Made by a program: the position numbers and the translations under genes. Below, piece after piece: positions 46,334 through 54,925 of a stretch of DNA of 64,000 nt. Source of the stretch: Stutzerimonas stutzeri (GTDB lineage Bacteria; Pseudomonadota; Gammaproteobacteria; Pseudomonadales; Pseudomonadaceae); the NCBI RefSeq assembly GCF_000590475.1, contig NZ_CP007441.1:2424660-2488659 (forward strand), given 5' to 3'. How positions within the stretch are numbered: the first letter of the stretch is position 1; each line of letters opens with the position of its first letter. The notes beneath the pieces were generated by a model that had not been told where the DNA came from, searched no databases, and saw only the letters and a program-made list of their open reading frames with translations.

Positions 46334-46633
46334 GGCTCACCTTTTTTGTTTTTGTTTACCGGCCCGCCCTGGAGCGGCGGTCCAGCGGATTCAACAGAAA
46401 CCTAGCGCACGGCCGCTCGGTACAGCCATTAGGGATTAGTGATGCCGAGGATCAGGGATCGTTATGGTCCGACGAGCGTGACTGCGCATGGCTAACGACG
46501 GAGCCCGCCTTGCCAGCGCAACGGACAGCGCAGGGCATCGCCGGTACTGATGGCGCACATCAGAAAACCTTAATAGGCAGGCCGGCATGGCGCTCCTAGC
46601 ATGGCCAAAACAATAACCACGAGAGAACGCGCC
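46334..46633. promoter_or_regulatory. Divergent promoter region between TRAP and UbiD operons
   Basis: The 300 bases between the dctP-type gene and the UbiD gene contain no gene. They hold a pyrimidine-rich tract next to dctP (its purine-rich leader) and several short symmetric words that could be LysR sites, such as ATTAGGGATTAGTGAT (46427-46442) and CCTTAATAGG (46569-46578). No match to a defined consensus was found. Confidence 0.4.
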
Positions 46634-48394
46634 ATGCCGTCCATGCCCTCCTCCCCGGCCGCTTCCGCGCCAACCGCCCTGCCGGTCGGTGCCAGCCTGC
46701 GCGGCTGGCTGGATCATCTGCAGCAAAGCCAGCGACTGAGCGTCATCCGCCCGGGCACCGACCTGCGCTTCGGCGTTGCGGCGATCGCCAACCGACTGGA
46801 CGGTCAGAGTGCCTCGCTGTTCCTGCAACCGGGTGGGCACGAGATTCCGGTGATCTCCGGCTTGCTCTCGGATCGCCAGTGGATGGCCGACGCGATGGGC
46901 GTCGAGCCGAGCCAGGTGCTGGCTCGCTTCGAACACGCCAGCCTCGAACCGCTGGCCTGGCAGGAAACCGCCGACGCGCCCTGCCAGCAGGTGGTCCACC
47001 ACGAGGTCGACTTGCTCAGCCAGCTGCCGATCCCCACGCACAACGAGCACGACAGCGGCGCCTACATCACCGCCGGCCTGCTGATCACCCGCAACCCGCG
47101 TACCGGCGTGCAGAACGTGTCCATTCACCGCCTGCAGGTCAGCGGACCGAATCGTCTCGGCGCGTTGTTACTGCCGCGTCATGCGCTGGCGTACTTTCAG
47201 GAGACCGAACGTGAGAACGAGGACCTGGAAGTCGCCGTCGTGGTCGGTTGCGACCCGCTGACACTGATGGCGTCGCAGGCCATCGTGCCGATCGACCACG
47301 ACGAGCTGGAGATTGCCGGCGCGCTGCACGGCCGCCCGCTGCCGGTGGCCAAGTGCGTGACCAACCGCATTCGCGTACCGGCCGAGGCGGAAATCGTCAT
47401 CGAGGGCCGCCTGCTGGCCAACGCACGTGAGGAAGAAGGTCCGTTCGGCGAATTTCCGCAGTACTACGGCGAGCGTGCCGAGCGCCATGTGATTGAGGTA
47501 GATGCCATTACCCATCGCCAGGCGCCGATGTTCCACACCATTGTCGGTGGCGGCCTGGAGCATCTGCTGCTCGGCGGCATCCCGCGCGAGGCGACCATGC
47601 TCGCGCACCTGCGCCGCAGCTTTCCCTCGGTGCGCGACGTTCACCTGGCGCGTGGCGGTGTGTGCCGCTACCACCTCTACGTGCAGATCGACAAGCGCTC
47701 GGAGGGCGAGGCGAAGAACGTCATCCTCGGCGCGCTCGGCGGCCACTACGACATCAAGCACGTCGTGGTAGTCGACACCGATGTCGACATCCACGACCCG
47801 ACCGAGGTCGAGTGGGCGGTGGCGACGCGCTTCCAGGCCGACCGCGACCTGGTGCTGATCCACGAATCGCAGGGCTCCAAGCTCGATCCGTCGACCCGCG
47901 ACGGTGTCGGCTCGAAGATGGGCTTCGATGCCACCGTGCCGCTGTCGGCGCCGCCGATGCGCTTCAAGCGCATCCGCGTGCCGGGCGAGACCGAAGTCGA
48001 CCTCGGCGCCGTGAGCCAGCGCATGGATGCCGCGGCAGGTCCGCCGGCAACCGCCTTCTCTCGTTACAGGTTCCAGGACGCGCCCGCGGCGGCCCACAAG
48101 GCTCCGCTTCCGGCCCCTTCCCATCCAGTCATCACGGGCAGCGCCGTGCCCGGCACGACCACGACAACCGCTTCGTCGGACAGGAGATACAGATGCAGCA
48201 GGCACGACACTTCATCGACGGCCAGTGGTGCGACGACGGCCAATGGGCCGACAGCCTCGACCCCGCCAACGGCGAACTCATCGGACGCTTCGCCGATGGC
48301 GGCCAGGCCCAGGCGCGCGCCGCGGTCGAGGCCGCCGCCCAGGCATTCGACAACCCGCAATGGTCGCAGAACCCTCGCCTGCGCCAGCAGCTGA
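46634..48394 (+). CDS. hmfF: UbiD-family prenyl-FMN decarboxylase (HmfF-like)
   Basis: A UbiD-family reversible decarboxylase, which uses the prenylated flavin made by UbiX. The conserved set is visible: NVSIHRL with Arg166, and EGPFGEF giving Glu268 and Glu273, the equivalents of the Arg-Glu-Glu catalytic triad, plus the metal/cofactor region GGHYDIKHVVVVDTDVDIHDP. It resembles the furan-2,5-dicarboxylate decarboxylase HmfF (PIPTHNEHDSGAYITAGL, YYGERAERHVIEV), which makes 2-furoate, the entry compound of the nearby hmf operon. The 586-residue frame runs about 100 residues past the usual end and overlaps the downstream ALDH start by 202 bases; the tail is Thr/Ser/Arg-rich and probably not native. 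ATG 46634 chosen over 46601, which lacks a ribosome site. Confidence 0.8.
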   Translation: MPSMPSSPAASAPTALPVGASLRGWLDHLQQSQRLSVIRPGTDLRFGVAAIANRLDGQSASLFLQPGGHEIPVISGLLSDRQWMADAMGVEPSQVLARFEHASLEPLAWQETADAPCQQVVHHEVDLLSQLPIPTHNEHDSGAYITAGLLITRNPRTGVQNVSIHRLQVSGPNRLGALLLPRHALAYFQETERENEDLEVAVVVGCDPLTLMASQAIVPIDHDELEIAGALHGRPLPVAKCVTNRIRVPAEAEIVIEGRLLANAREEEGPFGEFPQYYGERAERHVIEVDAITHRQAPMFHTIVGGGLEHLLLGGIPREATMLAHLRRSFPSVRDVHLARGGVCRYHLYVQIDKRSEGEAKNVILGALGGHYDIKHVVVVDTDVDIHDPTEVEWAVATRFQADRDLVLIHESQGSKLDPSTRDGVGSKMGFDATVPLSAPPMRFKRIRVPGETEVDLGAVSQRMDAAAGPPATAFSRYRFQDAPAAAHKAPLPAPSHPVITGSAVPGTTTTTASSDRRYRCSRHDTSSTASGATTANGPTASTPPTANSSDASPMAARPRRAPRSRPPPRHSTTRNGRRTLACASS

Positions 48395-49635
48395 TGCTCG
48401 ACTGGGCGAGCGCGCTGAAAGGCCGCCAGGAAGCGCTCGCCGAACTGCTCACCCGGGAAAACGGCAAGGCGCTGGCGCAGTCGCGCGGCGAGATCGGCGG
48501 CGCCATCTCGGAAATCCTCTATTACGCCGGCCTCGCGCGGCACAATCCCGGCCATGTGCTGGAAGTCGCACCGGGCGAGTTTTCCACGATGCTGCGCGAG
48601 CCGGCCGGCGTGGCCGCGCTTATCATCCCGTGGAACGCACCGGCGGTGCTACTGGTGCGTGCGCTGGCGCCGGCACTGGCGGCAGGCTGCACCTGCGTGA
48701 TCAAGCCGGCACCGCAGACGGCATTGTTCAACGCGGCCTTTCTCGCCCCGCTGCTGGAACTGCCCGATCTCGCACCCGGCGTGGTCAACCTGTTCGCCGA
48801 GACCGGCCATGCCGGCGCGGCCCATCTGGTCGCCACGCCGAAGGTCGACGTGCTCAGTTTCACCGGCTCCACGGCGACCGGCACACGGATCATGCAGGAC
48901 GCCGCGCCGACCATGAAAAAGCTGTCGCTGGAGCTCGGCGGCAAGTCCTGCTGCCTGGTGCTGGACGACGCCGACGTGGCGGCGGTGGCGCCCAAACTGG
49001 CGGCGGCTGCGACCATCATCTCCGGCCAGCAGTGCACCGCCGCCCGCCGGGTGCTGGTGCATGCCAGCCGCGCAGCGGACATGAAGAAGGCACTAGTCAC
49101 CGCACTGGCAGAGATCCGTCTCGGCCACGGCCTGGAGGCGGCAACGCAAATGGGCCCGCTGATCGACCACGGCTCGCGCGACCGGGTCGAGCAGCGCATC
49201 CGCGAGTCGATGGACAGCTGCGACGAGGTGCTGCTAGCGGGCAGTCGTCCTGGCGATGCGCTGGGCAGCGGCGCATTCCTCTCGCCGACGCTGATCGCTC
49301 ACCAGGACAGCAGCGCGTTCTTCTGCCAGGAGGAAATCTTCGGCCCGCTGCTGGTGCTGGAAACCTTCGAGGACGAGGCCGAGGCCGTGCGCCGCGCCAA
49401 CCACACCGAATTCGGTCTCTCGGCCAGCGTCTGGACCCAAGACGGCGCCCGAGCGATGCGTCTGGCCCGTGCGTTGCGCAACGGTACGGTGTGGATCAAC
49501 GATCACAACAAATTGTTTGCCGAGGCGGAAACGGGCGGCTATCGCAAAAGCGGACTGGGACGACTGCACGGCTACGATGCCTTGCTGGATTTTACAGAGC
49601 TCAAGCACGTCTACCAGAATGTTGGCACCCTGTAG
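48193..49635 (+). CDS. NAD(P)-dependent aldehyde dehydrogenase
   Basis: A 480-residue aldehyde dehydrogenase. Motifs: IIPWNAPAVLLVRALAPALAAGC, FTGSTATGTRIM (cofactor), LELGGKS (general-base Glu about 247), GQQCTAARR (nucleophile Cys281) and FCQEEIFGPLL. It would oxidise an aldehyde to an acid. In this setting a furfural- or formylfuroate-type aldehyde feeding the UbiD or HmfD step is attractive, but sequence alone does not give substrate. An AGGAG site seven bases before the ATG supports this start, inside the tail of the UbiD frame. Co-directional with LysR and UbiX genes. Confidence 0.9.
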   Translation: MQQARHFIDGQWCDDGQWADSLDPANGELIGRFADGGQAQARAAVEAAAQAFDNPQWSQNPRLRQQLMLDWASALKGRQEALAELLTRENGKALAQSRGEIGGAISEILYYAGLARHNPGHVLEVAPGEFSTMLREPAGVAALIIPWNAPAVLLVRALAPALAAGCTCVIKPAPQTALFNAAFLAPLLELPDLAPGVVNLFAETGHAGAAHLVATPKVDVLSFTGSTATGTRIMQDAAPTMKKLSLELGGKSCCLVLDDADVAAVAPKLAAAATIISGQQCTAARRVLVHASRAADMKKALVTALAEIRLGHGLEAATQMGPLIDHGSRDRVEQRIRESMDSCDEVLLAGSRPGDALGSGAFLSPTLIAHQDSSAFFCQEEIFGPLLVLETFEDEAEAVRRANHTEFGLSASVWTQDGARAMRLARALRNGTVWINDHNKLFAEAETGGYRKSGLGRLHGYDALLDFTELKHVYQNVGTL

Positions 49636-49658
49636 GCAATCCACTCGCCGAGGTTCAC

Positions 49659-50609
49659 ATGGAACTGCGCCAACTGAAGTATTTCACCACCCTCTATGAG
49701 GAGGGCTCGGTCACCAAGGCGGCGCAGCGCCTGAACATCGTTCAGCCAGCGCTCTCGATGCAGATTGCCAAACTCGAAGAGGAGCTCGGACAACCGCTGT
49801 TCGATCGCACGCCCAAAGGCATGATCCCGACCGAAGCGGGCGTGCAGGCCTACCGCCTGTTCATGCCGATTCTCAGCGAGCTGCTCGAAGCGCGGCAGAC
49901 ATTGATCGACCGCAGCGGCAAGATCGGTGGACGCATCAACGCCGGGCTGATCGCGTCGGCCGCCAACCAGGCGCTGGCCAGCACCCTTGCCTATTTCGTC
50001 GAGCACCACCCGGACGTCGAGCTGCAGATCAGTTACGGCTATAGTCAGGATCTGATCGATCGCGTGCTGTCCGGCGTCCTGGATTTCGCCGTGATCAATC
50101 AGAGCTTTCAGCAGGAGCACCTGAACCGAGTCGATATCCTCGACGAAGAGCTGCTCGTCGCCACCGGCGCAACGACCCGGCTGCGCATGCCGACGCCCGT
50201 GCCGCTCGCGGAGCTGGCTCAACTGAAGTTGGTACTGCCCTCCCGCCGGCACGGCCTGCGCATCGTCATCGATCAAGCACTCGCGGTGCATGGAATCGAG
50301 TTGGCCCCGCACCTCGAACTCGACGATCTGACGGTGATCGAGAGCTTCCTGCGCCGCAGCGACTGGATCAGCCTGCTACCGGCTACCGTCTTGCAGCGCG
50401 GCCTCGAAGAAGGCGCACTGCGCGCCTATCCGCTCGCCACCCCTGGCATCACCCGCCGTATGGTCTGCGTGCATGACAGCCGCCGCCCCCTGACGCCTGC
50501 CGCCACGCTGTTCATCGACATCATCAGCAAGACGCTGGGCACCGCTCTCAACGCCATCCATTTTTACAAGGAAGGCGCGATACAGGACACCGACCATGAC
50601 ATCAGCTAA
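49659..50609 (+). CDS. LysR-family transcriptional regulator
   Basis: A 316-residue LysR regulator with N-terminal helix-turn-helix (ELRQLKYFTTLYEEGSVTKAAQRLNIVQPALSMQIAKLE) and a periplasmic-binding-like effector domain. It is embedded between the ALDH and UbiX genes, so it is cotranscribed with its probable targets, unlike most LysR genes, which lie divergent. The effector is likely the carboxylate handled here. GAGG six bases before the ATG supports the start. It probably acts on the region 46334-46633. Confidence 0.9.
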   Translation: MELRQLKYFTTLYEEGSVTKAAQRLNIVQPALSMQIAKLEEELGQPLFDRTPKGMIPTEAGVQAYRLFMPILSELLEARQTLIDRSGKIGGRINAGLIASAANQALASTLAYFVEHHPDVELQISYGYSQDLIDRVLSGVLDFAVINQSFQQEHLNRVDILDEELLVATGATTRLRMPTPVPLAELAQLKLVLPSRRHGLRIVIDQALAVHGIELAPHLELDDLTVIESFLRRSDWISLLPATVLQRGLEEGALRAYPLATPGITRRMVCVHDSRRPLTPAATLFIDIISKTLGTALNAIHFYKEGAIQDTDHDIS

Positions 50610-51234
50610 CCCGCGCCCCCAACGGCTCATTATCGGCATATCCGGGGCCTCCGGCGCGATATACGGCGTGCGTCTGCTCGAACTGCTGCGCGACACGCCA
50701 ATTGAAACGCACCTGATGGTTACCAAGTCAGCGCTGATCACCCTTGCCCATGAAACCGGACTTTCCTGGACGCAGCTCAAGGCCATGGCCACGGTCGCTT
50801 ATTCCAACCAGGACATCGGGGCCGCCATCGCCAGCGGTTCGTTCAAGACGATGGGCATGATCGTCGCGCCGTGTTCGGTGCGCACGATGTCTGAAATCGC
50901 CAGCGGCGTAACTTCATCGCTACTCACCCGCGCCGCGGACGTGATCCTGAAGGAACAACGTCGATTGGTACTGATGGTGCGCGAAACGCCGTTGCACCGT
51001 AATCACTTGCGCACCATGACCGAATTGGCTGAGCTGGGTGCCGTCATTGCGCCGCCGGTTCCGGCGTTCTATGCGCGCCCCGCTTCGATCGACGACATGG
51101 TCAATCACACGCTCGGACGTGTCCTGGATATGTTCGATATCGAATTGGGCATCGTGCGGCGCTGGCGTGACGAGCCCGAAGTCGTCCCGACGCTCGACGA
51201 GATTGAGGCAGCTGATGCCGCCGAGAATGCGTGA
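50596..51234 (+). CDS. hmfG: UbiX-family flavin prenyltransferase
   Basis: A 212-residue UbiX/Pad1 enzyme that attaches dimethylallyl to FMN, making the prenyl-FMN cofactor of UbiD enzymes. Signature parts: IIGISGASGAIYGVRLLELL, the VAPCSVRTMSEIASG motif, and LLMVRETPLHRNHLRTM with the phosphate-binding Arg. It overlaps the LysR gene end by 14 bases. Having a private UbiX in the same operon as the UbiD gene matches hmfFG-like clusters and suggests the pair can work independently of ubiquinone biosynthesis. The C-terminal 25 residues are acidic and variable. Confidence 0.92.
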   Translation: MTSANPRPQRLIIGISGASGAIYGVRLLELLRDTPIETHLMVTKSALITLAHETGLSWTQLKAMATVAYSNQDIGAAIASGSFKTMGMIVAPCSVRTMSEIASGVTSSLLTRAADVILKEQRRLVLMVRETPLHRNHLRTMTELAELGAVIAPPVPAFYARPASIDDMVNHTLGRVLDMFDIELGIVRRWRDEPEVVPTLDEIEAADAAENA

Positions 51235-51274
51235 AATGCCGCTGTCACCAGCCATCCGAGCGGACACCGCCAGG

Positions 51275-52051
51275 CTAGGTTTGGAGGCCTCCCAGGAATT
51301 CCTCGATCAGCTCGAGGGTGCGTTCCCGGGCCTGGTTCTGCGGAAAGTGCCGGCAATTGTCGAGAAATTCGACGCGGCTGTTGCGCACAAGCTGGTCGAT
51401 CAGTTCCAGTTGCTCGGCGGTGGCGTATTCGTCATCGCGGCCTTGCAACGCCAGAACCGGCAGCGCGATGCGCGGCAGTTGATCGAGCAGACTCCAGCCG
51501 CTGAAGGCTGGTTGCAGCCAGGTATCGCTCCAGCCATGGAATGCGCAATCGGTGTTGTCGCCATGATGGACGGCGAGCCGCTCATGGAGATCGCCAGTGC
51601 GATACGCGTCGAGGGTTCGCCGGATGGCGGCGAGGCTCGCCTGTTCGACGGTCACGTGCGGCGCCAGCGCCACTGCCCCTCGAACGCGGGAATCATTGCG
51701 GGCCGCATAAGCCAGCGCGATCGAGGCGCCATCGCTATGGCCGACGAGCACGACATGCTCCAGCGCAAGAGCATCGAGTACGCGTCCCAACTCGTTCGGC
51801 CCGGCCACGCTCAGGTAGTCCAGCCCACGCGGCAATTGTACCGGGCTCGACCCGCCGTACCCCTGGCGGCTGTAGACGAGTACTGGCCAGCCCGTTCTTG
51901 CAGCCAGCACCTCGGGGAAATCCTTCCACAGCGCGACGCTGCCCAATCCTTCATGCAGCAGAACGAGCGTCGGGCGGGTCGGATCCGTAGCGGGCAGCAG
52001 TCGGTACTCGAGTTTCGCGGTACCGATATCGAGAAGAGAGCAGGACGGCAT
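51275..52051 (-). CDS. Alpha/beta-hydrolase
   Basis: A 258-residue alpha/beta-fold hydrolase with nucleophile elbow GHSDGAS (Ser106), acid in LQGRDDEYA (about Asp206/207) and catalytic His235 in DNCRHFPQNQ. The oxyanion region is LLHEGLGS. Proteins of this group are esterases, lactonases or enol-lactone hydrolases. It lies convergent with the ubiX operon and divergent from xdhC, so it is not cotranscribed with either. A ring-opened lactone or ester intermediate of furan metabolism is a possible substrate, but nothing in the sequence proves it. Confidence 0.8.
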   Translation of the reverse strand: MPSCSLLDIGTAKLEYRLLPATDPTRPTLVLLHEGLGSVALWKDFPEVLAARTGWPVLVYSRQGYGGSSPVQLPRGLDYLSVAGPNELGRVLDALALEHVVLVGHSDGASIALAYAARNDSRVRGAVALAPHVTVEQASLAAIRRTLDAYRTGDLHERLAVHHGDNTDCAFHGWSDTWLQPAFSGWSLLDQLPRIALPVLALQGRDDEYATAEQLELIDQLVRNSRVEFLDNCRHFPQNQARERTLELIEEFLGGLQT

Positions 52052-52138
52052 TTCACAGGCTTCCTTAACACAACGAACCCGAAGGGTAACCGATTGCCGC
52101 GGCCCGCCAGTGAGTTGTCAGCAGCCAGGGGATAAGAC

Positions 52139-53104
52139 ATGCAACATCTTGATATGCAGGTGATCGAACAGGCCCTGCAATGGGTAGCGCAAGGGCAGGA
52201 TGTGTGGTTCTGCTCGGTGCTGTCGACCTATGGCTCGGCACCCCGAGCACCGGGCGCCCTCCTCGTTGCCCGCGCCGATGGAGCCCATGCGGGCTCGCTG
52301 TCTGGCGGCTGCGTCGAGGAAGAATTTCTTGCCAGCCTGGCGCTGGGCGAGTTGCAAGCACCCGCGCAAATCGTGCGCTATGGGGAGTCCGATGATGACC
52401 GGCTCCGCCTGCGCTTGCCCTGCGGGGGCATCTTGCAGGTGCTGGTGGAACACCACGCGCCTAGCGAGGCATGGCGAACTCACCTGTTAACCCTCCAGGA
52501 AACGCTGCAGGGTCAACGGCGCTTGCTGCGTCGCGTGGATCTCACCAGCGGACTCGCGGAACTGCTGCCGGACCACGGCGGCGAACAGACCTGCATCAAG
52601 GGCGAACACGTGGAGATCCGCGTCGGACCGGCGCTCCGATTGCTACTGGCCGGCGTATCGCCAGTGGCGCAAGCCTGCGCAGGATTTGCCCGCGCAATGG
52701 GCTGCGAAGTGATCGCCTGCGACCCGCGCGAGGACATGCAAGGCACGCTGATCGAAGGCATAGACGTGCAACCGGTGTTACCGTCCGTGTTCATCGCTTC
52801 CGGCGGATGCCACGAAGCCACAGCAGTCGTCGCGCTGACCCATGACCCCCGCATCGATGATCTCGCCCTGATGGAGGCCGTACGGACCCCGGCGTTTTAT
52901 ATCGGTGCCATGGGCTCACGACTCACCTCAGCCAAACGGGCCGAACGGCTGCAACGCGTTGGCGGCCTGACCCAGGACGAAATCGAGCGCATCCATATGC
53001 CCATCGGACTCGACCTCGGCAGCAAGACGCCCGCCGAGATTGCCCTATCGGTTATGGCCGATGTACTGCGCGTTTACCGAGGCAAGGCGCGTGATGCGCT
53101 CTGA
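52139..53104 (+). CDS. XdhC/CoxF-family molybdoenzyme maturation factor
   Basis: A 321-residue XdhC-type chaperone. Such proteins bind molybdenum cofactor, promote its sulfuration and insert it into xanthine-dehydrogenase-family enzymes. Visible motifs are TYGSAPRAPGALLVA, GSLSGGCVEEE near the N-terminus and a Rossmann-like C-terminal half (LLLAGVSPVAQACAGFARAMG; YIGAMGSRLTSAKRAERL). The only such molybdenum hydroxylase in this window is HmfABC, so this is its probable partner, 17 kb away within the same island. Divergent from the alpha/beta-hydrolase. Confidence 0.88.
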   Translation: MQHLDMQVIEQALQWVAQGQDVWFCSVLSTYGSAPRAPGALLVARADGAHAGSLSGGCVEEEFLASLALGELQAPAQIVRYGESDDDRLRLRLPCGGILQVLVEHHAPSEAWRTHLLTLQETLQGQRRLLRRVDLTSGLAELLPDHGGEQTCIKGEHVEIRVGPALRLLLAGVSPVAQACAGFARAMGCEVIACDPREDMQGTLIEGIDVQPVLPSVFIASGGCHEATAVVALTHDPRIDDLALMEAVRTPAFYIGAMGSRLTSAKRAERLQRVGGLTQDEIERIHMPIGLDLGSKTPAEIALSVMADVLRVYRGKARDAL

Positions 53105-53236
53105 AGCGTACCGGGCACGCGTGATCGCATCGCCAGCCGACAGTAAGGAGATCGGGCGTGCAACAACTTTCACGATCGCCGATCAAATCAACCCCGCCGA
53201 CGATCCAGGTCCCGGCATTACATCGAGGTGCTAAGG

Positions 53237-54100
53237 ATGTCCATTGCCCAACGTGTATTTCATGGAAAGTTCGGCCGGGTTGCGCTCCTCGACATGGATA
53301 AACCACTGGTCACCCACTCGCATCACGAATGCCATGTTCTGGTGAAGGCAGCCGGTGCGGATACCTTTTTCAACGTGAACGGCCGCCAGGTCCCGCTCAC
53401 CGACCGCAGTGCAGTGTTGGTCAACGCCTGGCAGCCGCACTATTACGATTTCCAGCAGGGCGCTGAACACACACAGATCATGGCCCTCTACATCGAACCG
53501 GCGTGGCTGGCGGACGCTCAGCAATCATTGGCGCTCAGCGGCCATCCCGAGTTCTTCTCCCAGCCGTGTATCGAGCTCAGTGGCAAGAACCGTGCGATGG
53601 CCGACCGGCTGATCGCCGAGGCCTACTCGTCCGGCCTCGTTCCACTGGAGCGTATCGAGTTTCTACTGTTCGACTTTCTGATCGAACTGATTGAGGACTT
53701 TTCTCAATGGCAACACCTTCGCCGATTGGGATTGCCGCCTCGACAAGGGTTCGCCGATGCGCGCATCCGCCGAGCCTGCGAATACCTGCAGACACACCTG
53801 GACGACCCCGATTGCATCGCCAACGCCGCGTTGGCTGGCGGCTTGTCGCGTGCACATTTTTTTACCTTGTTCCGGCAGAACACCGGTATGACGCCCATGC
53901 TGATGCTCAACGATGCACGCATGCGGCAAGCCTTCTCCTGGCTGGAACGCGAACGAAGCGGAACGCTCGGTAAACTCGCCGAGAATCTTGGGTTTTCCGA
54001 GCAAGGGCATTTCACGCGATTCTTTCAACAACACATCGGTGCCTCGCCGAGCCAATACCGCCGGGTCGTGGACAGTTACCCGTCCGATCTACCCAAGTAA
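53237..54100 (+). CDS. AraC-family transcriptional regulator
   Basis: A 287-residue regulator with an N-terminal cupin-like effector domain (PLVTHSHHECHVLVKAAGADTFFNVNGRQV) and C-terminal AraC double helix-turn-helix (AALAGGLSRAHFFTLFRQNTGMTPMLMLNDARM; LGKLAENLGFSEQGHFTRFFQQHIGASPSQYRR). I used the ATG at 53237, with GAGG eight bases upstream; a GTG at 53228 adds three residues. It follows xdhC by 132 bases in the same direction. It may regulate the hmf operon or xdhC; no target is shown by sequence. It marks the right edge of the catabolic island. Confidence 0.88.
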   Translation: MSIAQRVFHGKFGRVALLDMDKPLVTHSHHECHVLVKAAGADTFFNVNGRQVPLTDRSAVLVNAWQPHYYDFQQGAEHTQIMALYIEPAWLADAQQSLALSGHPEFFSQPCIELSGKNRAMADRLIAEAYSSGLVPLERIEFLLFDFLIELIEDFSQWQHLRRLGLPPRQGFADARIRRACEYLQTHLDDPDCIANAALAGGLSRAHFFTLFRQNTGMTPMLMLNDARMRQAFSWLERERSGTLGKLAENLGFSEQGHFTRFFQQHIGASPSQYRRVVDSYPSDLPK

Positions 54101-54143
54101 GGCTCTCACCCTGAAACGCCGCCCCATCGGGACGGCATCCGGA

Positions 54144-54869
54144 TCAGTGGTGATGATGCGCTTTGCCGAAGCTCAGCGAGGTGAACATGCCGCGAACGCG
54201 AGCGTCCGGGTCTTTGCTGGGAACGTTCGTCGATGCGCCAATTACGTTGAACTCCCGGTTGCGTACCGGAACGACAGCCTTGCCCTGCGCGTCGGTGGTC
54301 GCAACGACCTGTTCCGGATCGTTGATGTAATCGCCGATCAGCTCGATGCCTTCGGCGGGTTCGCCATCGACGAGCACTTGTACGGGCAACGCATCGCCCA
54401 TGGCCAGGGCTAACGGATCGACCTGGGGCACGATCACCAGCTTGAGCTTGTCCAGCGCCGGCAACTTCGCGCCCTCTTCGAGCAGCGCCAGGCTGTATTT
54501 GTAATAGCGTCCGGAGTCCAGCGCGCCAGGTACCTGGGTCTCACCGGCGTTGACCCATTTCTTGTCCGGCGCTTGCGTCCAGTAGCCATTGTCCAGCGCG
54601 ACGGCGATTACCGCTGGCGGCTTTACCGGTTGCAGACGTGCATGATCGTCGAGGCGTTCGACCGTGACCGGAATGCGCCCACCGTGCAGATCGGTTGCCC
54701 AGGCGCCGGAGATTTTCTTGGCGTCATAGGCGTCGTCTTCGGCGCCATGGCCGTAAATGACCTCGATATTGCCGCGGCGCTCCTCGGTCCACATCCCATG
54801 AGCCGAGGCCTGTGCAGCCATCATTATGGTCATCAACGCAGCGGCGATTTTTGCGTGTTGCTTGTTCAT
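54144..54869 (-). CDS. DUF4198 periplasmic protein, probable metal-uptake accessory
   Basis: A 241-residue secreted protein with signal peptide (cleavage after AQASAHG) and the DUF4198 fold (HGMWTEERRGNIEVIYGHGAEDDAYD; VLVDGEPAEGIELIGDYI; TDAQGKAVVPVRN). The C-terminus is AHHHH, a native histidine run, and the mature N-terminus starts with His, both suited to binding metal. It lies 56 bases behind a TonB-dependent receptor gene, and the pair is preceded by a Zur-type palindrome, so a role in zinc or related metal acquisition across the envelope is likely. DUF4198 proteins are linked to nickel/cobalt/zinc transport loci; exact function is unknown. Confidence 0.8.
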   Translation of the reverse strand: MNKQHAKIAAALMTIMMAAQASAHGMWTEERRGNIEVIYGHGAEDDAYDAKKISGAWATDLHGGRIPVTVERLDDHARLQPVKPPAVIAVALDNGYWTQAPDKKWVNAGETQVPGALDSGRYYKYSLALLEEGAKLPALDKLKLVIVPQVDPLALAMGDALPVQVLVDGEPAEGIELIGDYINDPEQVVATTDAQGKAVVPVRNREFNVIGASTNVPSKDPDARVRGMFTSLSFGKAHHHH

Positions 54870-54925
54870 TCTGTTTCCTTACGGACGGGTGGATATCCGA
54901 CTCGCGGATCGAGCCGGGTCGGTCG

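Noticed and set aside
48027..50609. An 860-codon plus-strand frame joining ALDH and LysR
   Set aside because: It reads ALDH in the wrong frame (Arg/Pro-rich) and only its last 316 codons are the real LysR gene; an effect of high GC.
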